5,142 nucleotides of DNA from Deltaproteobacteria bacterium. GTDB taxonomy: Bacteria; Desulfobacterota; Syntrophia; Syntrophales; UBA2210. The stretch lies in contig JAUVXT010000194.1 in the NCBI GenBank assembly GCA_030603465.1, positions 1 to 5,142 on the forward strand, given 5' to 3'. A program made the position numbers and the translations under genes. The notes beneath the pieces are model-generated. The model did no database searches. It saw only the letters and a list, made by a program, of their open reading frames with translations, and was not told the origin of the DNA. Within the stretch, counting starts at the first letter, position 1; every line of letters starts with the position of its first letter. Below, piece after piece: positions 1-5,142 of this stretch.

Positions 1-399
1 ATGCTCAAAACTATAATGCAAGTAAAGGACAGGTTCAAATAGGTCGATTTAGCTCCCATTATATCGGTTTACGCCCTTTCAGGGCAACGGATGATCAAAA
101 TATTCGACAGCATAGACAGCGTCTACGACCAATATATCAAGAGGGTTCCCACATCTACTATGAACAGGCTCCTCTTCGAAATAACAGCAAAGCTGACACC
201 GCCACGCCACAGAAACAGACCAAACAAAATAAGTTACGCAACACAAACCTCGGTCAAGCCTCCCACTTTTGTATTCTTTGTACGGGAACCGAAGGCGATT
301 CACTTTTCCTATGAGAGATATCTTGCAAATAGAATAAGGGAAGAGTTGGGCTTCGATCAAGTGCCGATAAGACTCTTTTTCAGAAAAAAGAACAACTAA
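1..399 (+). pseudogene. der: der (engA) GTPase, 3' part, interrupted by an in-frame TAG
   Basis: Der is a tandem-domain GTPase needed for 50S ribosome assembly. The frame running from base 1 reads the end of G domain 2, then the G5 region (VDLAPIISVYALSGQR), then the C-terminal KH-like domain. That domain has the family hallmarks RVPTSTMNRLL, KISYATQTSVKPPTFVFFV and IHFSYERYLANRIREELGF, and the usual PIRLFFRKK ending. An amber codon at 40-42 falls just before VDLAPI, where relatives usually carry an ordinary residue, often aromatic. A single base change from a Tyr codon would explain it. The G5 motif, normally S-A-L, reads Y-A-L here, and some KH positions also look unusual (VREP where VN-x-P is common; DQVP where a Gly is common). 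I read this as a decaying or mutated gene cut by the window edge. Alternatives are a sequencing error, or a separate 102-residue KH-only product starting at ATG 91, which has a weak AGGGC five bases upstream. The family assignment is firm; pseudogene status is less so. Confidence 0.7.
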
Positions 400-432
400 C
401 CAACCGGACAGAATAAAAGAGTTATAACTCCT

Positions 433-476
433 TAATAGCATATGTTTTTTAACTTGACTTGACCCCCTAATAGCAT
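433..476 (+). repeat. 9-bp direct repeat TAATAGCAT around the liv promoter
   Basis: TAATAGCAT occurs at 433-441 and again at 468-476, 35 bases apart, each preceded by a C-rich run (CTCCT and CCCCC). The first copy lies upstream of the predicted -35 element and the second fills the spacer just before the -10. TATAACT is also repeated, at 423-429 and 479-485. The placement would suit a regulator binding site, but no regulator can be named from the sequence and chance repetition in AT-rich DNA is possible. Confidence 0.4.
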
Positions 477-482
477 TATATA
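454..482 (+). promoter_or_regulatory. Predicted sigma-70-type promoter of the liv operon
   Basis: TTGACT at 454-459 (5 of 6 to the -35 consensus) is followed after 17 bases by TATATA at 477-482. TATAAC at 479-484 is an alternative -10 with a 19-base spacer. A second, overlapping -35-like TTGACC lies at 459-464. Transcription would start near 489-491, giving a leader of about 40 bases before the livJ start codon. The 132-base gap between der and livJ is the only sizeable AT-rich gap upstream of the operon. Predicted by inspection only. Confidence 0.55.
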
Positions 483-513
483 ACTACGCTCAAATAAGAT
501 TACCCCATAAAAA

Positions 514-522
514 AAGGAGGAG
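514..522 (+). promoter_or_regulatory. Strong Shine-Dalgarno site of livJ
   Basis: AAGGAGGAG, nearly a full complement of the 16S rRNA 3' end, lies 9 bases before ATG 532. It is clearly the strongest ribosome binding site in the window. This fixes the livJ start and fits the need for excess binding protein over the membrane components. Confidence 0.85.
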
Positions 523-531
523 AGGTATATT

Positions 532-1662
532 ATGAGAAAGAGTATTAGAAAGCTATTTGTAACTGCAGTTTTTATTATCTTTTCCGTATCGATGATAACG
601 GGAGCCGCCTGTGCCGCCGACACAATCAAGCTGGGCGTAGCGGGCGCACACAGCGGAGACCTCGCATCCTACGGAATTCCTTCTGTAAAAGCCGCTGAAC
701 TGGTCGTTAAAGACATCAATTCAAGGGGTGGCATCGACGGCAAAAAAGTTGAGCTCCTTGTTGAAGATGATGTATGCAAACCTGAAGTTGCCACCAATAC
801 GGCAACAAAGCTGCTCTCTCAGGGCGTAAACGTGGTAATGGGGCATATCTGCAGCGGCGCCACGAAGGCAGCGCTCAGCATCTACAAAGATGCAAATATC
901 ATCTGCATGTCGCCATCGGCAACAAATCCTCCCCTGACTCAGAGCGGCAATTACCCCAATTTTTATCGAACCATCGCCTCTGATGACGCACAGGCAAAGC
1001 TTGAGGTAGATTATGCCCTCGGCGTGCTGAAGGTTAAGAAAATCGCCGTTCTTCATGACAAAGGTGACTACGGCAAGGGGCTTGCGGAATTCGCGAAGCT
1101 CTTTATAGGACAGGATCCCAGGGGCGAAGTGGTTTTATTCGAAGGAGTCACCCCCGGGGCCGTGGACTATTCCGCCGTCGTTCAGAAGGTAAAAAGATCA
1201 AAGGCGGAAGCGGTGATATTCGGAGGATATCACCCGGAGGCATCAAAGATAGTGATGCAGATGCGTAAAAAAAGGATGAAGACCCATTTCATTTCTGACG
1301 ATGGAGTAAAGGACGACACCTTTATAAAAGTGGCCGGGAAATACGCCGAAGGTGTTTACGCCACAGGGCCGAAAGATACGGCCAAAAATCCCATGGCAAT
1401 AGCAGCGAAAAAGGCCCATCAGAAGGAATACGGCGCCGATCCGGGAGCATTCTTCCTGGAAGCATACGCCGCCACACTTGCCCTGCTCAATGCCATAGAC
1501 AAAGCGGGTTCTACCGATTACAAGGCAATCGAGAAGGCGCTGAAGACGGAATATGTGGAAACCCCCATTGGAAAGATCAAGTTCGACGACAAGGGTGACG
1601 CCATCGGTATCGGATTCTCCATATATCAGGTGCAAAACGGCGTATACGTAGAAGTAAAGTAA
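532..1662 (+). CDS. livJ: Branched-chain amino acid ABC transporter, periplasmic substrate-binding protein (LivJ/LivK family)
   Basis: This is the periplasmic receptor that captures branched-chain amino acids and delivers them to LivHMGF. It has 376 residues, usual for the family. A Sec signal peptide is visible: basic MRKSIRK, a hydrophobic core at about 8-22, and an A-x-A site giving a mature protein from about Ala29 or Asp30 (E. coli LivJ begins EDIKV; here ADTIKL). Recalled alignment to E. coli LivJ places pocket residues at Tyr47, Ser108, the S-A-T of 129-131, Tyr180 (DYGKGLA) and Tyr233 (GGYHPE). The disulfide pair corresponds to Cys82 and Cys107. The position of the amino-group-binding Glu226 of E. 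coli appears to be Asp257 (SDDGV), a conservative change. First gene of the operon, with its own promoter and strong ribosome site. Leu/Ile/Val binding is likely, but the family also binds other amino acids and some amides or aromatics, so the exact ligand is uncertain. The symbol livK would serve equally well. Confidence 0.93.
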   Translation: MRKSIRKLFVTAVFIIFSVSMITGAACAADTIKLGVAGAHSGDLASYGIPSVKAAELVVKDINSRGGIDGKKVELLVEDDVCKPEVATNTATKLLSQGVNVVMGHICSGATKAALSIYKDANIICMSPSATNPPLTQSGNYPNFYRTIASDDAQAKLEVDYALGVLKVKKIAVLHDKGDYGKGLAEFAKLFIGQDPRGEVVLFEGVTPGAVDYSAVVQKVKRSKAEAVIFGGYHPEASKIVMQMRKKRMKTHFISDDGVKDDTFIKVAGKYAEGVYATGPKDTAKNPMAIAAKKAHQKEYGADPGAFFLEAYAATLALLNAIDKAGSTDYKAIEKALKTEYVETPIGKIKFDDKGDAIGIGFSIYQVQNGVYVEVK

Positions 1663-1697
1663 CCTGTAAAGAATCGCAGGTTTTCCAAATTTCATCT

Positions 1698-1730
1698 ATC
1701 AGGGGCAGGCTCTGAAAGCCTGTCCCTGAT
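1698..1730 (+). terminator. Stem-loop between livJ and livH (attenuating or mRNA-stabilising hairpin)
   Basis: The arms 1698-1711 (ATCAGGGGCAGGCT) and 1717-1730 (AGCCTGTCCCTGAT) pair over all 14 positions with one G-U wobble, closing a 5-base loop CTGAA. The sequence after it (CTATTAAGCG) lacks a T-run, so it is not a classic intrinsic terminator. Hairpins at this place, after binding-protein genes of ABC operons, commonly protect the upstream message from 3' decay or cause partial termination, raising binding protein over permease. A smaller inverted repeat, AACCTG 1661-1666 with CAGGTT 1677-1682, runs into TTTT at 1681-1684 and might add weak termination. The hairpin is seen directly; its role is inferred. 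Confidence 0.7.
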
Positions 1731-1813
1731 CTATTAAGCGTTTAAGCATTAGTTGTTCTGGATAAATTCTCGGATTCCGGGGTGAAATTAAGGAGCAGAA
1801 AGAGTAAAAACAC

Positions 1814-2716
1814 ATGGATTATTTTCTGGAATTGTTTCTCGGCGGTCTCACACGCGGCAGCATATACGCCCTCATTGCCCTCGGCTACACCATGGTTTAC
1901 GGTATTATAGAGCTTATAAATTTTGCCCATGGTGAAATCTATATGATCGGTGCATTCACTGCGCTGATTGTCATATCCGTCCTGACAATGATGGGCATGA
2001 ATACTCTCGCAATCCTAGTTATAGCCGGGGTGATAGCCGTCATATATTCCTCTGCCTATGGTTACACAGTCGAGAAAATTGCCTATAAACCACTTAGAAA
2101 CGCCCCACGTCTCTCGGCCCTTATCAGCGCAATCGGGATGTCTCTCTTTCTTCAAAACTATGTGCTTCTGGCTCAGACATCGGATTTTCTTCCATTCCCC
2201 AACCTCATTCCCGATTTTGAATTCATGGAGCCCTACGCCCATATAATAGGCTCGACCGATATCGTTATTGTTATAACCACCGCCATAGTCATGATTATTC
2301 TCACGTTTCTGATCAAATTTACACGGATCGGGAAGGCCATGCGCGCTACTTCCCAAGATAAAACGATGGCCATGCTGACCGGCGTCGATGTAGACCGCGT
2401 TATTTCTGTCACATTTATTGTGGGTTCGGCAACTGCTGCAATCGGAGGTGTCCTTATCGCCTCTCATGTCGGCATGATAAACTTCTACGTCGGTTTTATC
2501 GCGGGGATAAAGGCATTTGTGGCTGCCGTGCTTGGCGGAATCGGCAGTATTCCCGGCGCCGTCCTGGGCAGTTTTGTGCTGGGATGGACGGAAAGCTTCG
2601 CGACGGGATATATATCCAGTGATTACGAAGATGTGTTTGCCTTTCTCATTCTTGTATTTATCCTGATCTTCAGACCCGCCGGGATACTCGGTCGATCTGA
2701 AAGGCATAGAGTGTAG
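1814..2716 (+). CDS. livH: Branched-chain amino acid ABC transporter permease LivH
   Basis: Inner-membrane permease, one half of the channel with LivM. It has 300 residues, close to the usual LivH length, and is hydrophobic throughout with about eight likely membrane segments (for example about 16-34, 43-60, 64-83, 101-120, 148-168, 197-217, 230-255 and 273-288). Family motifs are the N-terminal GGLTRGSIYALIALGYTMVYG (residues 10-30, quoted here as a landmark), INFAHGE at 35-41, the cytoplasmic coupling loop around RATSQDKTMAMLTGVDVDRV (177-196), GGIGSIPGAVLGS at 241-253 and the terminal FRPAGILG. ATG 1814 is the earliest possible start, since an in-frame TAA lies at 1805-1807, and it matches the conserved N-terminus. 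AAGGAG at 1790-1795 is 18 bases away, too far to be ideal; AAAGAG at 1799-1804 is a weaker but better-spaced site. It lies 151 bases after livJ, past a hairpin, and 45 bases before livM. Confidence 0.95.
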   Translation: MDYFLELFLGGLTRGSIYALIALGYTMVYGIIELINFAHGEIYMIGAFTALIVISVLTMMGMNTLAILVIAGVIAVIYSSAYGYTVEKIAYKPLRNAPRLSALISAIGMSLFLQNYVLLAQTSDFLPFPNLIPDFEFMEPYAHIIGSTDIVIVITTAIVMIILTFLIKFTRIGKAMRATSQDKTMAMLTGVDVDRVISVTFIVGSATAAIGGVLIASHVGMINFYVGFIAGIKAFVAAVLGGIGSIPGAVLGSFVLGWTESFATGYISSDYEDVFAFLILVFILIFRPAGILGRSERHRV

Positions 2717-2749
2717 ATCATGACGTCCACTATGTGACGTAAATTTTGC

Positions 2750-2764
2750 AGGGTTGAAAAATTG
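2750..2764 (+). promoter_or_regulatory. Weak ribosome site and TTG start codon of livM
   Basis: AGGG at 2750-2753 stands 8 bases before TTG 2762-2764. No ATG or GTG lies in frame between the upstream stop (TGA 2735-2737) and this TTG. The next in-frame ATG, at 2813, has no Shine-Dalgarno and would remove 17 residues including part of the first membrane segment. TTG 2762 is therefore preferred, though not proven. Confidence 0.55.
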
Positions 2765-3985
2765 TTCAAACTCAATGAAATAAAAAAATCTTTCTTCGTT
2801 TCTTTATGGTTCATGTTTCTGACATTTCCCATTATGGTGATCCGCGTCAATCCTATAGAGAAGATTATCGAGTGGCGGTGGAATAACCTGATCCTTGTCG
2901 GGGCAGGATCGTTTCTGATCTCCATGGTGTGGAGATATATGATTGAAAGGAAGGACTATGGAACCAGGAAAGCCGAAGCTGGTGAAAAAAGCGATCAACC
3001 GCCCCTGATTCAGCGCGTTATGAAGGACAAAAGGATATATACACCGTTTCTCATTATTGTTGCCCTGTTTGCCTGCATATTCCCCTTTGTCTTTTCAATG
3101 TATCAGACCAATATTCTCATTACTGCGTTAATATATGTCATGCTGGGCCTGGGCCTTAATATAGTCGTTGGTCTTGCCGGTCTTCTCGACCTGGGATACG
3201 TTGCTTTTTACGCGGTTGGCGCCTATACCTATGCCCTTCTGAATTATCATTTTGGACTGACCTTCTGGATGGTACTTCCCATCGGTGCGGGCATGGGGAC
3301 CCTCTTTGGCATTCTTTTGGGCTTTCCCGTACTCCGATTGCGGGGAGATTATCTGGCCATTGTAACACTCGGATTTGGTGAAATCATACGGCTGATTCTG
3401 GAAAATTGGAACGAATTTTCCTTCGGCCCCAGTGGCATAGCACAGATTTCCAGACCTTCTTTTTTAGGAATGGACATGTCTGTCCACGGTGCCATAATTT
3501 ACATGTATTATATTATGATTGCGCTCTGTCTTTTTACTATCTTTTTTGTAAATCGACTTCAAGACTCCCGGATAGGCAGGGCATGGATTGCCCTTAGAGA
3601 AGACGAAACGGCCTGCCAGGCCATGGGAATCGACAAGGCAAAGACTAAACTTACCGCATTTGCTCTCGGAGCGACGTGGGCCGGCATGGGAGGCGTTCTC
3701 TTTGCCGCGAAAACAACATTTGTAAATCCCGCAAGTTTTACCATATGGGAATCGATAATAATACTGTGCATCGTAGTCCTGGGAGGCATGGGCTCTATTG
3801 TCGGTGTTATCGTGGGGGCTTTAATCCTCATCCTTCTTCCCGAATATCTCCGGGCTTTTTCCGAATATCGCATGCTCGCCTTCGGAATTCTCCTTGTCAT
3901 AACGATGGTCTTTCGCCCGGGCGGAATAGTCAGTGATGTCCGCAGAATATACCAATTTAAAGGAACGGCTGAAACAAAAAGCTAA
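2762..3985 (+). CDS. livM: Branched-chain amino acid ABC transporter permease LivM
   Basis: Second inner-membrane permease, partner of LivH. It has 407 residues from a TTG start, similar to the long E. coli-type LivM (about 425) and longer than the ~300-350 of many homologues. The extra N-terminal part (about 1-90) has two hydrophobic stretches (10-27 and 42-58) and a charged linker (61-92). The core follows with signature stretches: GLNIVVGLAGLLDLGY at 131-146, LRLRGDYLAIVTLGFGEIIR at 191-210, the EAA-like coupling loop GRAWIALREDETACQAMGI at 272-290, VLGGMGSIVG at 339-348 and FRPGGI at 384-389. The ligand enters from LivJ and passes between LivH and LivM, driven by LivG/LivF. The gene ends two bases before the livG ATG, so translation is probably coupled. 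The family call is very secure; the exact start is the only doubt (alternative ATG 2813). Confidence 0.94.
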   Translation: MFKLNEIKKSFFVSLWFMFLTFPIMVIRVNPIEKIIEWRWNNLILVGAGSFLISMVWRYMIERKDYGTRKAEAGEKSDQPPLIQRVMKDKRIYTPFLIIVALFACIFPFVFSMYQTNILITALIYVMLGLGLNIVVGLAGLLDLGYVAFYAVGAYTYALLNYHFGLTFWMVLPIGAGMGTLFGILLGFPVLRLRGDYLAIVTLGFGEIIRLILENWNEFSFGPSGIAQISRPSFLGMDMSVHGAIIYMYYIMIALCLFTIFFVNRLQDSRIGRAWIALREDETACQAMGIDKAKTKLTAFALGATWAGMGGVLFAAKTTFVNPASFTIWESIIILCIVVLGGMGSIVGVIVGALILILLPEYLRAFSEYRMLAFGILLVITMVFRPGGIVSDVRRIYQFKGTAETKS

Positions 3986-3987
3986 GC

Positions 3988-4776
3988 ATGGAACCTATAC
4001 TAAAAGTACAGAATTTGAGCATGGATTTTGGCGGTCTGAGAGCGCTAAATGATCTTGACCTGGATGTCATTAGTGGTGAAATTGTCGCTCTTATCGGTCC
4101 AAACGGCGCCGGCAAGACAACTTTTTTTAATTGTATCACCGGGATCTATCCCCCCACTGAAGGAGACATACTGATAACTCCGCCGGGAAAGAAAACCAAG
4201 AGGATAAATGGGATAAAACCAAATAAGGTAACCGAAAGGGGGCTGGCGCGAACCTTTCAGAATATACGTCTTTTCCCCAATATGACGGTTCTTGAAAATG
4301 TCATGATCGGCCATCACTGCCGCATGCGTGCGGGAATCCTGGGAGCAATCCTCAAAGACAGATCTACGATCAAAGAGGAAGAGAGGGTTGTTGAAAACAG
4401 CTATCAAATCCTGGAGAAAATCGGTCTTTCGGATTTTGTCAACGAATTTGCGAAAAATCTTCCATACGGAGCCCAGAGACGTCTTGAGATAGCCCGGGCA
4501 ATGGCAACCGATCCCTTTTTGCTGCTCCTCGATGAACCGGCTGCGGGCATGAATCCTCACGAGACTGAAGATCTGGACAAATTAATAAAACAGATCAGGG
4601 ACAAAGAAGGAATATCGATTCTTTTGATAGAACACGACATGAAGCTGGTAATGAGTCTTTCCGATCGAATCTTCGTTGTGGACTACGGCAAGAAGATAGC
4701 CCAGGGGACACCCGCGGAAATAAAGAATAACAAAGCAGTGATCAAGGCCTATCTGGGAGAAGATATTGATGCTTAA
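3988..4776 (+). CDS. livG: Branched-chain amino acid ABC transporter ATP-binding protein LivG
   Basis: Cytoplasmic ATPase, one of the pair that powers the importer. It has 262 residues, typical of LivG. In order: A-loop aromatic Phe14 (MDFGGLRAL), Walker A GPNGAGKTT at 37-45, Q-loop Gln91 (RTFQNIRLF), signature region LPYGAQRRLEIARA at 158-171, Walker B LLLLD at 178-182 with catalytic Glu183, D-loop AAGMNP and the H-loop His216 (IEHDMKLVM). The insertion between Walker A and the Q-loop (about 64-85) and the C-terminal YLGED are LivG traits that distinguish it from LivF. The signature carries Ala at the place of the LSGGQ Gln, a position that varies in LivG proteins, so activity is not in doubt. 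There is no well-placed Shine-Dalgarno: AAAGGAA at 3959-3965 is 22 bases upstream. Translation likely relies on re-initiation after livM, whose stop is two bases before. The 3' end overlaps livF by 8 bases. Confidence 0.96.
   Translation: MEPILKVQNLSMDFGGLRALNDLDLDVISGEIVALIGPNGAGKTTFFNCITGIYPPTEGDILITPPGKKTKRINGIKPNKVTERGLARTFQNIRLFPNMTVLENVMIGHHCRMRAGILGAILKDRSTIKEEERVVENSYQILEKIGLSDFVNEFAKNLPYGAQRRLEIARAMATDPFLLLLDEPAAGMNPHETEDLDKLIKQIRDKEGISILLIEHDMKLVMSLSDRIFVVDYGKKIAQGTPAEIKNNKAVIKAYLGEDIDA
4755..4760 (+). promoter_or_regulatory. Ribosome binding site of livF inside the livG 3' end
   Basis: GGGAGA lies 8 bases before ATG 4769, within the last codons of livG. It supports the overlapping start over any later ATG and suggests coupled synthesis of the two ATPases. 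Confidence 0.6.
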
Positions 4777-5142
4777 GCTTGAAAACATCCAGACTTTCTA
4801 CGGAAATATACAGGCTCTGAAAGGTGTCAGTTTAGAAGTATCTGCGAACGAAATTATTACCCTGATAGGCGCGAACGGGGCCGGGAAGACGACAACACTG
4901 ATGGCGATTTGTGGAGTGGTTCCACCAAGGTCGGGGGAAATCCTCTTCATGGATGAACCGATCACCGGGATGAGTCCCAATAAGATTGTCTCCCTGGGTA
5001 TCTGCCAGGTACCTGAAGGGCGCCGCATTTTCCCTTACCTCACTGTTCTGGAAAACCTTGACATGGGGGCTTATCTAAGAAGAGACAGCGCAGAAATAAA
5101 AAAGGATATGGAATATGTGTTCGATCTATTTCCCATACTCGC
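4769..5142 (+). CDS. livF: Branched-chain amino acid ABC transporter ATP-binding protein LivF (5' part, cut by window edge)
   Basis: The frame opened by ATG 4769 stays open to the edge: 124 codons plus two bases, about half of the usual ~235 residues. The start MLKLENIQTFYGNIQALKGV has the A-loop Tyr11 typical of LivF. Walker A GANGAGKTT sits at 34-42, and the LivF-specific Q-loop region ICQVPEGRRIFPYLTVLENL at 78-97 includes Gln80. GANGAGKT and VPEGRR separate LivF from LivG (GPNGAGKT, TFQNIRLF). The signature, Walker B and H-loop lie beyond the window and cannot be judged. It overlaps the livG stop by 8 bases, the usual order at the end of liv operons. It should form the LivG-LivF ATPase heterodimer under the LivHM channel. 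Confidence 0.95.
   Translation, partial: MLKLENIQTFYGNIQALKGVSLEVSANEIITLIGANGAGKTTTLMAICGVVPPRSGEILFMDEPITGMSPNKIVSLGICQVPEGRRIFPYLTVLENLDMGAYLRRDSAEIKKDMEYVFDLFPIL

Noticed and set aside
374..390. CTTTTT-CAG-AAAAAAG, a hairpin-like sequence at the end of der that might terminate transcription.
   Set aside because: The stem is only A-T rich pairs closed by G-C, has no T-tract after it, and is explained by coding for the usual Der ending FFRKK.
595..618. Possible lipoprotein signal: Cys27 near the end of the LivJ signal peptide.
   Set aside because: The residues before it (G-A-A-C) lack the Leu/Val at -3 of a proper lipobox, and an A-x-A signal peptidase I site overlaps it in the position expected from E. 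coli LivJ.
1243..1695. A 150-codon open frame on the minus strand across the end of livJ.
   Set aside because: It overlaps the conserved C-terminal lobe of livJ, and no domain is recognisable in it.
1741..1813. A possible internal promoter before livH (TTTAAG with ATAAAT).
   Set aside because: The match to consensus is poor and the spacing about 15 bases; read-through from the livJ promoter explains expression.
2015..2707. A 230-codon open frame on the minus strand opposite livH.
   Set aside because: It is antisense to an unmistakable permease gene, has no recognisable family features, and its composition is what the complement of a membrane-protein gene gives.
2723..2740. ACGT-C-CAC-TAT-GTG-ACGT, a small imperfect inverted repeat with a repeated TGACGT between livH and livM.
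   Set aside because: Seven pairs with a bulge is too weak to call a terminator or operator, and no T-run follows.
2775..2783. ATG AAA TAA, a tiny frame just inside livM that could act as a leader peptide.
   Set aside because: A two-codon frame without its own ribosome site inside the livM coding region is expected by chance.
1..5142. Mobile elements, CRISPR arrays, tRNA/rRNA genes or an undescribed multi-gene system.
   Set aside because: No transposase, repeat-spacer pattern, terminal repeats or RNA gene signature was seen; apart from the der remnant the genes form a standard liv operon in standard order.

Overview
The window is dominated by one co-directional (+ strand) operon for a branched-chain amino acid ABC importer of the LIV/HAAT family. 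The order is livJ (periplasmic binding protein), livH and livM (two permeases), livG and livF (two ATPases). LivF runs off the right edge. The first ~400 bases hold the 3' end of a different gene, the ribosome-assembly GTPase der (engA), which looks broken: an in-frame TAG lies inside the conserved second GTPase domain.

Layout: 1-399 is the der remnant (end of G domain 2 plus the C-terminal KH-like domain). 400-531 is an AT-rich intergenic region with a good sigma-70-like promoter (TTGACT, 17 bases, TATATA), a 9-bp direct repeat straddling the -35 element, and a strong Shine-Dalgarno before livJ. 532-1662 is livJ. 1663-1813 is a 151-base gap holding a 14-bp hairpin, which probably lets the binding protein be made in excess of the membrane parts. 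1814-2716 is livH, 2762-3985 livM (TTG start), 3988-4776 livG, and 4769 to the end livF (8-base overlap with livG). No gap exceeds 300 bases.

How the genes work together: LivJ is exported and captures Leu/Ile/Val or related aliphatic amino acids in the periplasm. LivH and LivM form the inner-membrane channel. LivG and LivF are the paired cytoplasmic ATPases that drive import. The binding-protein gene has the strongest ribosome binding site and is followed by a hairpin. The downstream genes have weak or absent sites and tight spacing or overlap, as expected for coupled translation of a complex.

Organism: a Gram-negative bacterium, shown by the exported soluble binding protein with a Sec signal peptide. 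Moderate GC judged by eye and the style of the Der and Liv proteins suggest Deltaproteobacteria / Desulfobacterota; this is an inference without a database search. I found no mobile element, CRISPR array, tRNA or rRNA, and no evidence of an undescribed system. The disrupted der gene is the most notable observation.
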